Shown here piece after piece: positions 25,299 to 34,735 of a stretch of DNA of 64,000 bases. The DNA is taken from positions 1 through 64,000 of the forward strand of contig CAYYQN010000020.1 of the NCBI GenBank assembly GCA_964473865.1, written 5' to 3'. The translations under genes were made by a program, and so were the position numbers. The first letter of the stretch is position 1; each line of letters starts with the position of its first letter. The notes below the pieces were generated by a model that was given only the letters and a program-made list of their open reading frames with translations, ran no database searches and was not told where the DNA came from. This DNA comes from CAIMUX01 sp964473865 (GTDB lineage Bacteria; Eisenbacteria; RBG-16-71-46; CAIMUX01).

Positions 25299-25541
25299 AT
25301 GAGATCCCGGTCATGCAGTCGCGAACCATCCGAGATCTCCTCTCGTTTCTCGGTCGCGACGTTCCGCGTCTTGGCGGTGCTCTGCGGCTGCGCGCTGGAG
25401 CCTCGAGGGGGCGGCGATCGACTGGGTACACGGGAGTACACGGCGCCCATCCCAGACTTCACCAGTTATCGAACGGGAGGCGGCCTGTTCTTCGACATCG
25501 GCGCCGGCACCTGTTCCGCTTCGGAATGGACTGCGCCGTGA
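25299..25541 (+). CDS. Small hypothetical exported protein (possible fragment)
   Basis: An 80-residue frame whose ATG is preceded by a perfect GGAGGTGA, the best argument that it is translated. Residues 20-37 are hydrophobic and contain L-C-G-C, a possible lipobox. The sequence then resembles the start of a beta-barrel (T-G-G-G-L-F-F-D-I-G-A-G) but stops at once, so it may be a frameshifted or decayed barrel gene. The next gene begins 61 bases later. Confidence 0.35.
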   Translation: MRSRSCSREPSEISSRFSVATFRVLAVLCGCALEPRGGGDRLGTREYTAPIPDFTSYRTGGGLFFDIGAGTCSASEWTAP

Positions 25542-25602
25542 GGTGCCGAACGGTGGTTCCGCTCAAGAACAGAGACGCAGCGCGGCGGCCACTGGGGCGG
25601 GC

Positions 25603-26517
25603 ATGAGCGGAACTGGAAAGACCCTGGTGCGCCTGCTGGGCCTGCTCCTGATCTCCCCGCCGGCCTGCGGTCAGCCCACGTCGGAGCCGCGGGCGCAGCT
25701 CGACTCGCTCCTTGCCCGCCTCCCTCATGCCACCTTCGAGTGGGTGACGGCGGAAGGAGTCTCCGATCGCGCGGCGATGCGAGTTCCCGTGGATCTGGCC
25801 GGGACGCGGGGGTGGCTCCAGTTCGATACCGGGTTGGACGTGACGCTCCTCTACGGCGACCTGGCCGTCCGCCAGGGATGGGAGGAGCACGAAGGCATGT
25901 ACCAGGTGCCGAGCTTTGATCTCGGCGGAATCTCGCTCGGCCCGACCTGGGTCCGCCTCAGCGAGGACGCGAGAGGCGGCGATGGGATGCTCGGCTCGCT
26001 CGGCCTTGATCTTCTGGCCGGCCGTCTCGTGCTGATCGACTATCCGGGTCGCCGTCTGGCCCTGCTGAGCCCCGGTGCGGCGCCGCGGTGGCTGTGGCAA
26101 CGGACGACTTGGACGCCGGCAGAGCTGCGGGATGCCAAGCTCTTCCTCACGGTCACGCTCGGCGGGGAGACTTTGAGCGGCATCTTCTTCGACACCGGGA
26201 CGAGCGCCTTCGAGATAACTGTAGACCTGGGAACGTGGACGAGTCTCACCGGATGCGCCGGCCCCGAAGACGCGACCTCTCGGTTCGCCGTCACCTCCTG
26301 GGGAAAGGAGATCACCGCCCTGGGCTGTGTGGCGCGGGGACCGCTCGTTATCGGATCGGCGAAGATCGAGAACCCCCGGGTGTACTACCTTCCGGAGCAG
26401 CCGAATTTCTTTGCCGGCTGGCCCTTCCGCGCCGGCGGCCTGGTCGGGAATGCCCCATTCTGGGATCATGTCGTGGTCGTCGATCTGGGGCTACGGCCGA
26501 GATTCGGCTTTGTATAG
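25603..26517 (+). CDS. Exported pepsin/retropepsin-like protein with two D-T-G motifs
   Basis: A 304-residue exported protein with an N-terminal hydrophobic signal at 7-22. It carries W-L-Q-F-D-T-G (D75) and G-I-F-F-D-T-G (D197), each in the Phi-Phi-D-T-G context of aspartic-protease lobes, separated by about 120 residues. The G-L-D-L-L-A-G...I-D-Y-P-G-R-R-L-A-L block at 134-154 is the hallmark of bacterial retropepsin-like domains. It could therefore be a single-chain, two-lobe protease. Bacterial family members are often dimeric single-lobe proteins, so two active motifs in one chain are noteworthy. Proteolysis is inferred only. It converges with the LVIVD gene after 62 bases. Confidence 0.68.
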   Translation: MSGTGKTLVRLLGLLLISPPACGQPTSEPRAQLDSLLARLPHATFEWVTAEGVSDRAAMRVPVDLAGTRGWLQFDTGLDVTLLYGDLAVRQGWEEHEGMYQVPSFDLGGISLGPTWVRLSEDARGGDGMLGSLGLDLLAGRLVLIDYPGRRLALLSPGAAPRWLWQRTTWTPAELRDAKLFLTVTLGGETLSGIFFDTGTSAFEITVDLGTWTSLTGCAGPEDATSRFAVTSWGKEITALGCVARGPLVIGSAKIENPRVYYLPEQPNFFAGWPFRAGGLVGNAPFWDHVVVVDLGLRPRFGFV

Positions 26518-26579
26518 TGAGCGGAGCGGAGACGTGGCGCGGTATCGCGCAGGCCATACTCGCCGTTCGCGCCCGAAGC

Positions 26580-29060
26580 CTACCGGATCGTCACCCAACG
26601 CACGGTCTGGCTCTCGCGATCGCTCGCCGCGCGCAGGAAGTAAGCCCCGCTGGCCAGCCGCCGGCCAGACCCGTCTCGCGGTTCCCAGCTTGCTCTGCGC
26701 ACTCCCGCTCGCAGATGCTCAAGAACTGAGCTAGCTACCTGCCGGCCCTGCGGGTCGAACAGCCGCAAGACCACGTCCTCCGATCGCGGCAGGATGAGCG
26801 CGAGCTCCAAAGCCCCCTTCCCGGGGTTCGGCCACACTCGGACGTCCAACCGCGCCGGCGCAACCATCTCCGCTGAGACTGGTCCGTATCGTCCCTCCGG
26901 TCCGTTGCGGGTGTAGGCCTCGATCTCGTACTCATAAGCCACTCCCGCCTCGGCGGTCGTGTCCAGATAGGTGTTGCCCTCTTCCAGCGCCGGAAGCAGA
27001 TCGGATATGCACTCCCACTCCCACTCTCCCCCCGCGATCCTCCGGTAGACGCGGTAGCCGCTCACGCCGCTCCGGACGGCATCGATCCAGGTCACGAGGA
27101 TGCCGTCGCCGCGGGCGGAGGCCACCGGGGCGATCAGGCACGGCGTGGGCGACACGCATGGAGGCAACAGGGCCATCAGGCTCTGCCGGTACTCCGGTCC
27201 ACCCGCCAGAATCAGCGATTCGCCTCCGAAGGCCAGGAGCGAGAACGAGTTCCTCAGAGCGAGGTGGCCCACGGGCCGGGGCGAGGCCGGCACCGAGATG
27301 TCGGAGACGTGGATGTCTCCCGCATCGTTCTGGTAGAGCAGCGAACCGTTCACCAGCGGCGTGCCGGAGTGTTCGAGATGGATCCCGGACGTGACGACCG
27401 GCGACGTCGGATCGGACAGGTCGATCGCAGTGATCCGGTAGTCGGAGATCGAATACACCCGATTCCCCGCCGGGAAGAGGTGGCCCAGCTCGCCCGGACC
27501 CACGGTCCCGGCGGGTGTGCTCCCCACGATCCGAACCGGTCCCGGACCGGCGATGTCGATCACGTCCAGGCGATAGTCCGTCCGAATCGGCGTGATGTAG
27601 TGAGCCACCCACATGCAGGCATAGTCATCCCCGATGGCCATGGCCAGGTACTCGCTGCGGAATGGCCCCGGCGCGATACTGTCCACGACCGCGGGATGGG
27701 CAGGATCGGAGAGGTCGATGACCTTGAGCTCTGCGCCGCGGGCATACGCGCGATCTCCGGAAACCACGAGCGCCTGCACGTCGCCGGTTGCGACTTCGCC
27801 GATGACTCGAGGATCGGCGGGGTTCGCGAGATCCCAGGTCTGGAGAGTCCCTTGGGCTACAACGTAGACCGCCGAGTCTGCAATCACGATCGGACCTGCC
27901 GGGGCCAGGTCCAGCCGAGAGGCGACCACCGGCGTGTGGGGATCAGAGAGATCCACCACGTGCACGCCGGTGTCCGTGCCGAGGCAGGCCAGCTTCCCCG
28001 CCGCCGCCAAGGTCGACGCGGCGTAGCCTTCTACGGGGACGGCTCCCAGGAAAGGCTCGGTGGCCGTCAGATCCATGACCAGCAGGAAGCTGGCGACCAG
28101 ATCGCCCCAGAGGTAGGCGAAGCTCCCGGCCACCGCGACTCCAAGATCACCCTGCAGGCCCGTAGGCACGGACCGTGCGAGGCGGGGTGACGCAGGCACG
28201 GAGACGTCCACGATGTTCAAGCCGGGACCCGCGAAGTAGGCGTTTGAGCCCCGTAGGACGATGTCGAGATCCGAGTACTGCCCGGGCACCGTCAGATCCC
28301 CGGCGATCTGCATCGCCGACGGATCCGAGATGTCGATGACCCAGAACAGCGTCGTGTTCGGGCCGTCCTGGCTTCCCCCTGCATACGCGTAGCCATCCCG
28401 GACGGCGATCCCGGCAGTTCGGGAGGCCGGCAAGGTCAAGGTCGAGATCAGGTGCGGCGAGGAAGGGTCGCTCACATCGATCGCAGTCAATCCGGGCCCG
28501 CCCAGGACATAGACCGTGGATCCCTCGGCCGCCGGACGTCCGGTCCAGGTCTCCACACTCCCCATGACATGCGGAGATGCGGGATCGGACGCATCAATCA
28601 CAACGAGCGCCCCACCACACTCCACATAGACGAAGGAGCCCGCGGCGGCAATGCCGCCCTCCACACCGTGGAGAAGCTCGACCGTCGCCACGATGGACGG
28701 CTGCGCCGGGTCCGAGACATCGACCACATACAACTCATACCTCAGGTTTCCGACGTAGGCATACGATCCGGCGACAGCGAGACTGGACGCCTGGTACGGG
28801 ATGTCCAGCTCTCCGACAATCTGCGGGTCGGCGGGGTCCGAGACGTCCAGAACGCGCAGGCCCAGACCGTCCGCCACGTAGCCGTGGTCTCCCGCCACCT
28901 GCATCCCCTGGATATTTGCGGGCATTTCCACCCGGCGCCCTAGATTGACGCCATCCGTGTAGTCGAAACAGGCGGCTTGGACCGGCGGGCAGATTGCGGT
29001 CATCAACCACAGCGACAACAGGGTCAGAAGCACGAAGGGAGGCCGTGTCACCGATCTCAT
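26580..29060 (-). CDS. LVIVD-repeat exported protein with FlgD-like C-terminus
   Basis: An 826-residue secreted protein. A signal peptide spans about 1-30 (ending V-Q-A-A-C). Residues 35-600 contain about 13 LVIVD repeats of the form L-x-V-I-D-V-S-D-P-A-x-P-x-I-V-G, at roughly 42-residue spacing, predicted to make beta-propellers. Residues 630-730 look like a fibronectin-type-III domain (I-L-V-T-W-x-D ... G-Y-R-V-Y-R-R). The final 90 residues are a FlgD-type domain (V-W-P-N-P, L-F-D-P-Q-G-R-Q-V, S-G-A-Y-F-L-R). The start at 29060 is chosen for AAGGAGG nine bases upstream. Cell-surface or extracellular location is inferred; function unknown. Confidence 0.85.
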   Translation of the reverse strand: MRSVTRPPFVLLTLLSLWLMTAICPPVQAACFDYTDGVNLGRRVEMPANIQGMQVAGDHGYVADGLGLRVLDVSDPADPQIVGELDIPYQASSLAVAGSYAYVGNLRYELYVVDVSDPAQPSIVATVELLHGVEGGIAAAGSFVYVECGGALVVIDASDPASPHVMGSVETWTGRPAAEGSTVYVLGGPGLTAIDVSDPSSPHLISTLTLPASRTAGIAVRDGYAYAGGSQDGPNTTLFWVIDISDPSAMQIAGDLTVPGQYSDLDIVLRGSNAYFAGPGLNIVDVSVPASPRLARSVPTGLQGDLGVAVAGSFAYLWGDLVASFLLVMDLTATEPFLGAVPVEGYAASTLAAAGKLACLGTDTGVHVVDLSDPHTPVVASRLDLAPAGPIVIADSAVYVVAQGTLQTWDLANPADPRVIGEVATGDVQALVVSGDRAYARGAELKVIDLSDPAHPAVVDSIAPGPFRSEYLAMAIGDDYACMWVAHYITPIRTDYRLDVIDIAGPGPVRIVGSTPAGTVGPGELGHLFPAGNRVYSISDYRITAIDLSDPTSPVVTSGIHLEHSGTPLVNGSLLYQNDAGDIHVSDISVPASPRPVGHLALRNSFSLLAFGGESLILAGGPEYRQSLMALLPPCVSPTPCLIAPVASARGDGILVTWIDAVRSGVSGYRVYRRIAGGEWEWECISDLLPALEEGNTYLDTTAEAGVAYEYEIEAYTRNGPEGRYGPVSAEMVAPARLDVRVWPNPGKGALELALILPRSEDVVLRLFDPQGRQVASSVLEHLRAGVRRASWEPRDGSGRRLASGAYFLRAASDRESQTVRWVTIR

Positions 29061-29080
29061 ACGCGAGCTTCCTCCTTCCA

Positions 29081-29110
29081 GGAGGTACCTCCCGACCAAC
29101 CGCCCGTCAA
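29081..29110 (-). promoter_or_regulatory. Palindrome GGAGGTACCTCC and -35-like TTGACG upstream of the LVIVD gene
   Basis: A perfect 12-base palindrome at 29081-29092. On the minus strand TTGACG (29110-29105) is followed at 17 bases by TACCTC, which overlaps the palindrome. The -10 match is weak (2 of 6), so promoter status is uncertain; the overlap would suit a repressor site. Confidence 0.3.
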
Positions 29111-29190
29111 GGAGAGTGTTCACAGCGTGCCGTCGCGACCGTCGCGCCTCCCGTCGGCCATGCCCGGCCCAGGTTCAACCGTGTCCGAGG

Positions 29191-31668
29191 TCAGGCGGTC
29201 TCCGGCCCCCCGATTCTGCCGGCGGTCCTGATGATCTCGTCCAGACTCAGGCGAGAGCCCTCGGTCGACCGCTCCGCCCACTCGGACTCGCCGAGACGCT
29301 CCCGGGTGAGCGCCGCCTCGCGAGAAAAGAGATCGGCGGGGACCAGATAGGGAGGGATGGCATCGCGACCCCGCCGGTGCGCCGCGCCGAGCAGACGCGC
29401 CGCGCCGGCGACCCTTCCGAGTGCGGCCTCGGTCGCCGCCAACCCCTCCAGGCAGAGAGCGATCCCTCCGCGGCCGCCCAGCGCGCGCCAGAGCACGAGG
29501 CTTTCAACCAGCAGTCGCCTGGCCTCCTCGGCGTCACCCAGGCGCAGCGTCGCTCCGGCCAGACCGATGAGGCCGCGCGCGACGTTCTCGTCGTTGCCGA
29601 TGTCACGGAGCCACTTGACGCCCGCTCCATACCAGCGCAGCGCGCCGCTCGCATCGCCTTGCGTCCAGGAGAGATTCCCGAGCGTATGCAGGGTAATGCC
29701 GCATCCCCAGGTGTCGGCGATCTCGGAGAAGCGCGCCAGCGCCTCGGCGTAGTGTTGCCGCGCTGCCTCCAGGTCGCCTGCCTCCGCCAGCGTGTCGCCC
29801 AGATTGGAGAGCGCGTAGGCAATGCCCCAGGACGCTTCCTGCTCCTGGAATAGCGCCAACGACTCTTCGTGCGCGCGCCGCGCCGCCGGGAGATCACGCT
29901 GGGAAATCGCGATGAGACCCGCGAGCGCCAGGGCCAACGCCAGGGCGTGTCGATCACCGAGCGCGCGTCGCGCCGCTACCGACTCGTCGATGCATCTTCG
30001 GCCCGGCGCCAGGTCGCCCCGCTTCCAGGCCATGGCCGCCGCGACATACAGCGCACCGGCCCGCGGTGCGCTGGGTTCCGTTCCGGCATCGCGGCGGAGG
30101 GTCTGGTCGGTCCAGAACGATCCTTCGGCGATGCGTCCGCGCAGGATCCAGAACCAGCCAAGCGCACCCGCCAGACGCATTGCCAGCTCGGTGGCTCCGC
30201 TCCGGACCGACCCGGAAAGAGCCGCGCGCAGGTTGTCGAGTTCGGCGTCGAGCGCGGCCAGCGCATCCTCTCGCTCCGCGGAGCAGAGAGCAGGGGCCGC
30301 CCTTTCGGCCAGGTCGCAGGAGTACCGGGCGTGTCGCTCCGCCACCCACGACTCCTCTCCGCTTTCCGCGAGCCGTTCCCCGGCATAGTCGCGCATCGTC
30401 TCGAGCATGCCGAAGCGCGCCTCGCCCCGGACGTCCTGCCGCACTTCCACCAGGCTCTTGTCCACGAGCTCGAACAGGACGCGAGCCGTCTCCTCCGAGG
30501 TCTCGGCCGGATCGCCCGCCACGCTGCGAGCGCCCTCCACGGTGAAGCCGCCGGCGAAGACGGACAGGCGACGGAAGAGCGTCTGCTGGGGCGGTGTGAG
30601 CTGCTCGTGGCTCCAGTCGTAACTCGCGCGGAGACTGCGGTGCCGCGCGGGCAGGTCGCGCGGTCCCCCCTCCAGTCGAGAGGGTCGCTCCTCCAGGCGG
30701 TCGAGCAGAGCCGGGGGCGGCTGATATCGGAGCTGCGCCGCCGCCAGTTCGAGCGCCAACGGGATGCCATCCAGGCGACGACAGATGGCCGCAAGCGCCG
30801 GCGCATCGGCGTCGGTAAGAGCGATGGCGGAACGGGAGGCACGGAGGCGCTGCAGCAGGAGAGCCGCCGTCGGTGCGCGCTCCAGGAGGGCGAGGGAGGA
30901 CTCGATCTCCGCGGTCGGAAGCCCCAGGGGCTCGAGTCGCACTTCGTGCTCTCCGCGCGCGCGGAGGGCTTCCCGGCTGGTGACCAGGACCGACAGCCCT
31001 TCGCACCGCTCCAACAGGTCGGAAAGCGCGGGGACGTCCGCCAGCAGGTGTTCGAAGCTGTCCAGGACGAGGAGGGCCCGCCTGGATTCCAGGAAGTCCC
31101 GAAGGGCGAGGATCGCCTCGCGTCCCGGCGTCTCGGCAAGACCGAATGCGTGGGCGATGACCGGCCAGACGAGATGCGATTCCCGGATGGGCGTCAGGTC
31201 GACCCAGGCAGGCCCCACCTCGAAGCCACCCGAGAGCTTGCGGGCGGCCTCGACGGCCAGCCGCGATTTCCCGATTCCCCCGGGACCGGTGAGCGTGATC
31301 AGCCGCGCGGATCCGGACCGGCATAGCGAGACGATTCGTTCGAGATCCGATTCCCGGCCGATGATCGGCGTCAGAGGCACGGGCGGCGGAGACCAGCGGC
31401 GGGCCGCCTCTCCGGGCGGACGCGGCTCGCGTTCGGCGGCCTTCGGCCCTCGCCCCGGAACGGCGGCGATCAGGGCCGCGCGGTCCGCCCCAGAGAGGCC
31501 CAGCGCGTCGGACAGAGCACGGAGGGTGTGGGGATACGGATGCCGTCTCTCGCCTCTCTCGAGAAGACCGATCGCAGCCGGCGTGAGTCCCGCGCGCTCG
31601 GCGAGGGCCTCCTGGGAGAGCCCGGCCGCCTGACGCATGCGACGCAGCATGTCCGCGAACGTCTCCAT
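29191..31668 (-). CDS. HTH/NB-ARC/TPR transcriptional regulator
   Basis: An 825-residue regulator. Residues 5-60 are an XRE-type HTH (L-R-R-M-R-Q-A-A-G-L-S-Q-E-A-L-A-E-R-A-G-L-T, shown here as separate helices). Residues 100-430 are an NB-ARC/STAND ATPase with the P-loop G-P-G-G-I-G-K-S at 128-135, Walker B L-L-V-L-D-S-F-E-H and a V-T-S-R-E sensor. The C-terminal half consists of TPR-like helices. This arrangement resembles AfsR/GutR-type activators. The start at 31668 is chosen because the HTH begins there and GGAG precedes it; longer frames add implausible residues. Divergent from the alpha/beta hydrolase gene, the likely target. Ligand unknown. Confidence 0.86.
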   Translation of the reverse strand: METFADMLRRMRQAAGLSQEALAERAGLTPAAIGLLERGERRHPYPHTLRALSDALGLSGADRAALIAAVPGRGPKAAEREPRPPGEAARRWSPPPVPLTPIIGRESDLERIVSLCRSGSARLITLTGPGGIGKSRLAVEAARKLSGGFEVGPAWVDLTPIRESHLVWPVIAHAFGLAETPGREAILALRDFLESRRALLVLDSFEHLLADVPALSDLLERCEGLSVLVTSREALRARGEHEVRLEPLGLPTAEIESSLALLERAPTAALLLQRLRASRSAIALTDADAPALAAICRRLDGIPLALELAAAQLRYQPPPALLDRLEERPSRLEGGPRDLPARHRSLRASYDWSHEQLTPPQQTLFRRLSVFAGGFTVEGARSVAGDPAETSEETARVLFELVDKSLVEVRQDVRGEARFGMLETMRDYAGERLAESGEESWVAERHARYSCDLAERAAPALCSAEREDALAALDAELDNLRAALSGSVRSGATELAMRLAGALGWFWILRGRIAEGSFWTDQTLRRDAGTEPSAPRAGALYVAAAMAWKRGDLAPGRRCIDESVAARRALGDRHALALALALAGLIAISQRDLPAARRAHEESLALFQEQEASWGIAYALSNLGDTLAEAGDLEAARQHYAEALARFSEIADTWGCGITLHTLGNLSWTQGDASGALRWYGAGVKWLRDIGNDENVARGLIGLAGATLRLGDAEEARRLLVESLVLWRALGGRGGIALCLEGLAATEAALGRVAGAARLLGAAHRRGRDAIPPYLVPADLFSREAALTRERLGESEWAERSTEGSRLSLDEIIRTAGRIGGPETA

Positions 31669-31724
31669 CGGCTCCGTCCCCTGTGTCGGCACTCCTGGGC
31701 GCGCGGGGTCCTCGCGAGTGTAGC

Positions 31725-31748
31725 TCAACTGTTGGGGAGGAGTGTTGA
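31725..31748. promoter_or_regulatory. Dyad TCAAC...GTTGA in divergent promoter region
   Basis: TCAAC at 31725-31729 and GTTGA at 31744-31748 with an inner CAAC-T-GTTG palindrome at 31726-31734. It sits between the HTH/NB-ARC regulator and the divergent hydrolase, where an operator would be expected. Confidence 0.3.
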
Positions 31749-31876
31749 GGGAGCGTGGCTGGTGCGCTCCCGCGGCTGCAACCGAAGATGAACCCGATTC
31801 GAGAGCCGCCGGCGCGCCCTTCCGAATGGACGTGGCCGGCGAACGGAACACCACCAGAACACGAGGAGATGGACCC

Positions 31877-32833
31877 ATGAACACCGGCCGAATCGAAACC
31901 CAGCCGCAGCCGGCGCGCCCGACCGGCAACACCGCAATCGACCGCTTTCGGGAGCTGCAGGCCCGCCTGCTGGACTTCTATGGGGTGAAAGCCCGGTCCC
32001 GCTTCCTGCCTCTCGCCCTTCCGCCCCTGCGTGCCCACGTGTTGGAGGCCGGCACGGGCGAACCCCTCATCGTCTTCCACGGCGGCGACGGAGAGGCCGT
32101 CAACTGGGCTCCCCTCATGGCCCCGCTGCAGGCGCACGCGCGACTCGTGGCCGTGGATCGACCCGGGTTCGGCCTGAGCGATCCGTTCGACTACCGCACG
32201 GTGGACCTGCGCGCGCACGCGGCCGACTTCGTCGGGTCGTTGCTCGACGCGCTCGCGCTCGAGTCCGCCACGCTGATCGGCGGAAGCATGGGAGGCTTCT
32301 TTGCCCTGGCCGGTGCCCTCGCCCACCCGGACCGCGTCCGGCGTCTCGTCCTCGTCGGCTATCCGGCGGGCGCAAGCAAGGAGATCAGCCCCGGATTGCG
32401 CACCATCTGCGGGACGCCAGGCCTGGCCGAGCAGTTCATGCGCGGGCGAGACACCATGGAGGCGCAGCGGAGCCAGTACCGCGAGATGTTCCACATCGAT
32501 CCGGCGACCGTCCCCGACCTGTACTTCGAGACGCGCGTGGCCGGCCTCCGCCTGCCGTCGGAACAGGGCACGTGGGCCACGCTGCTCACGCGCATTGGCA
32601 GTCTCGAGGGGCTGCGTCCGGAGGTGTACCTCGGCGCCGAGCTACCCGGACTCCAGGCCCCGACCCTGATCATCTGGGGCGAGCACGACATGGTGCCCGT
32701 CGCGGAGGGACAGGCGATCGCGGCTGCGATTCCCGGAGGCCGCTTCGAGCTGCTGCCCGGCGTGGGGCACTTCCCCTTCCTGGAGAATCCCCGGCGGACG
32801 TCCAGCCTCATCCTCGAATTCGTCCGTCATTAG
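31877..32833 (+). CDS. Alpha/beta hydrolase
   Basis: A 318-residue hydrolase of the alpha/beta fold. The oxyanion region H-G-G-D-G is at 68-72, the nucleophile elbow G-G-S-M-G-G has S137, the acid is in G-E-H-D-M-V-P, and the catalytic histidine is in G-V-G-H-F-P-F-L-E-N-P. No signal peptide. Epoxide hydrolase, haloalkane dehalogenase or esterase activity cannot be told apart from sequence. The ATG at 31877 has GAGGAG upstream, and longer frames to 31742 are unlikely. Divergent from the HTH/NB-ARC regulator, which probably controls it. Confidence 0.85.
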   Translation: MNTGRIETQPQPARPTGNTAIDRFRELQARLLDFYGVKARSRFLPLALPPLRAHVLEAGTGEPLIVFHGGDGEAVNWAPLMAPLQAHARLVAVDRPGFGLSDPFDYRTVDLRAHAADFVGSLLDALALESATLIGGSMGGFFALAGALAHPDRVRRLVLVGYPAGASKEISPGLRTICGTPGLAEQFMRGRDTMEAQRSQYREMFHIDPATVPDLYFETRVAGLRLPSEQGTWATLLTRIGSLEGLRPEVYLGAELPGLQAPTLIIWGEHDMVPVAEGQAIAAAIPGGRFELLPGVGHFPFLENPRRTSSLILEFVRH

Positions 32834-32844
32834 CGCCCGTGCGT

Positions 32845-32908
32845 GCCGCCGGGCGGTCACTCCCCGGGACTCCCACCGGATGAGAGGGGAGAGATCCGCC
32901 CGGGCGGC
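32845..32908. terminator. Long GC-rich inverted repeat between convergent genes
   Basis: Arms GCCGCC-GGGCGG (32845-32856) and CCGCCC-GGGCGGC (32896-32908) can pair almost fully. It lies between two convergent genes and could terminate both, although no U-run is evident. Confidence 0.35.
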
Positions 32909-33043
32909 GGGGGACTCCCGGCAAGCGGGTCTCCGGGGCGATCGCGCGCCGTATCGACCCGTTCTTGGGTGCGGCGGCCGTGTGCCGGGCCAGGCGCGCA
33001 CGAGGTTGACTTGCGCGCCACTTCGGTTTCACCCGCCCAGCAC

Positions 33044-34510
33044 CTACCGGGCCGCTGCGCCCGCGCGTGTGGGCGCGGCGGAAGCTCCCCTTCCCTGTGT
33101 CATCAGGGTCGCTCCCACCGCGAAGACCGTAGCGACGATGAAGGTCGCGGCGCGGGCGGTCAGCACCTTGTCCATCCCCGTCGTCATCCAGAGGACGGTG
33201 AAGATGAGCCCGGCTGCGAGCCCAGCAACAACACCGTTGGCGTTGAACCGCCGCCAGAAGAAGGCGAGCACGATGATGGGGGAGAAGGAGCAGCCGATCC
33301 CGGCCCAGGCCCAGCCCACCACGTAGTAGATCAGGTCCTTCGCGGTGAAGGTGAGGAGCAACCCGAGCAGGCCGACCACCACGATCGTCCAGCGCGAGAC
33401 CCAGACCAGGGTTCGCTCCGGCAGCTTTCGCTGCATGGTCTTGTGCAGGATGTCCTCGCCTACGCACGATGCCGAGATCAGCAACTGGGACGAGGCGGTC
33501 GACATCATCGCGGCGACCGCCCCCGTCAGCATGATCCCGCCGAGCCACGGTGGGAGCAGCTTGTTCACCATGTAGGGGAAGATCTGCTCCGGATCGCTCA
33601 CCGCCTCGGCGCCGTAGAGGGCGAGCCCGGTCAGTCCGATCAGGATTGCCCCCGCGTAGGCCACGAGCGTCCAGAGGATCGCAATCCAGGTGCCGTTGCG
33701 CACATCAGCATCGTTCTTCATCGCCATCCAACGCGAGGAGAGCTGCGGCTGTCCACCCAGGTATCCGAAGAACCACGACAGATTGTTGAAGACCATGAGG
33801 CCGAGCGCGAACCCGGTGAGTCCTCCGCCCCACGAGTCCCGTCCGCCACCCGCCGTGTGTAGCACCGAGGCGAGCGAGACGCCATGACTGCCGACCGACG
33901 CCAGCGCGATCAACGGCAGCACCCCCAGGCTCAGGATCATGAGGATCGCCTGCACCGCGTCGGTCCAGACCACCGAGAAAAAGCCGCCCGCCATCGCGTA
34001 GGCGACCACCACCACGGCCGAGATCACGATCCCCCATACCTCGGGCAGTCCGAAGGTGACAAACAACGTCTTCCCGCTGCCGCTGAACTGCGCCGAGACG
34101 TAGAACAGGAAGAAGACCAGGATGATGAGGCTCGAGAGTCCGCGGATCAGCTTGCCGCGTTCCGGATACTTCGCTGCCAGGTAGTCGGGGATCGTGAGCA
34201 CGTCGTAACGATCTCGTTCGCGGCGGAACTCCCTCGCGAGCCAGAGCCAGGCAGTGCAGATGCCGACCACGCAACCGACCGCGATCCAGACGGCGGAGAG
34301 TCCCGAGGAGAACGCGAAGCCGGTCAATCCGAGCACGCACCAGGCTGATTCGCCCGTCGATCGCTCGGAGAGGGCGAGCGCCCAACCCGGGAGTTTCTTG
34401 CCGCCGAGGTGGTAGTCGGCGTGGGTCATTTCGCGCCGGGCGAAGTAAAGGCCGATCGCGAGCATCGCGGTGAGGTAGACGACGAGCTCGATCAAGACCA
34501 CGGTGTTCAT
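33044..34510 (-). CDS. Sodium/solute symporter (SSS family, PutP-like)
   Basis: A 488-residue transporter with about 13 membrane spans. It has the SSS core: the L-G-G-K-K-L-P-G-W region after TM1, S-T-G-E-S-A-W, the conserved G-G-F-x-S-V-V-W-T-D-A-V-Q (sodium-site helix), and Q-P-Q-L-S-S-R-W-M-A with the A-A-M-M-S-T-A-S-S-Q-L-L sodium-binding signature. It resembles proline/amino acid or carboxylate symporters; the substrate is not evident. The ATG at 34510 is supported by AGGAGGAG. No operon partners are close; the lipoprotein hydrolase gene ends about 290 bases upstream. Confidence 0.88.
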   Translation of the reverse strand: MNTVVLIELVVYLTAMLAIGLYFARREMTHADYHLGGKKLPGWALALSERSTGESAWCVLGLTGFAFSSGLSAVWIAVGCVVGICTAWLWLAREFRRERDRYDVLTIPDYLAAKYPERGKLIRGLSSLIILVFFLFYVSAQFSGSGKTLFVTFGLPEVWGIVISAVVVVAYAMAGGFFSVVWTDAVQAILMILSLGVLPLIALASVGSHGVSLASVLHTAGGGRDSWGGGLTGFALGLMVFNNLSWFFGYLGGQPQLSSRWMAMKNDADVRNGTWIAILWTLVAYAGAILIGLTGLALYGAEAVSDPEQIFPYMVNKLLPPWLGGIMLTGAVAAMMSTASSQLLISASCVGEDILHKTMQRKLPERTLVWVSRWTIVVVGLLGLLLTFTAKDLIYYVVGWAWAGIGCSFSPIIVLAFFWRRFNANGVVAGLAAGLIFTVLWMTTGMDKVLTARAATFIVATVFAVGATLMTQGRGASAAPTRAGAAAR

Positions 34511-34735
34511 CGGGCGCTCCTCCTGGGTTGTGGTCGAGGAAGGAACGGGGCGCATTGTAGGGGGAGAGCGCGGCTGCCGCTAGCCGAAGGCGGTTTGCGC
34601 CGTGAAGGATCACCGCCTCAGGGCTCGTCGGCGGGGGCCGGGGGCGTCGAATGGGTGCAGGAGAACGCTAGCGAGGCCGGACCAAAGCAGGAACGATTAT
34701 TCGTAAATGCACATCTGCAATCGAGTTGGAGAAGC

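Noticed and set aside
29954..32494. An 846-residue minus-strand frame across the regulator/hydrolase boundary
   Set aside because: It overlaps the NB-ARC gene in another frame and the divergent hydrolase gene; composition is that of a shadow.
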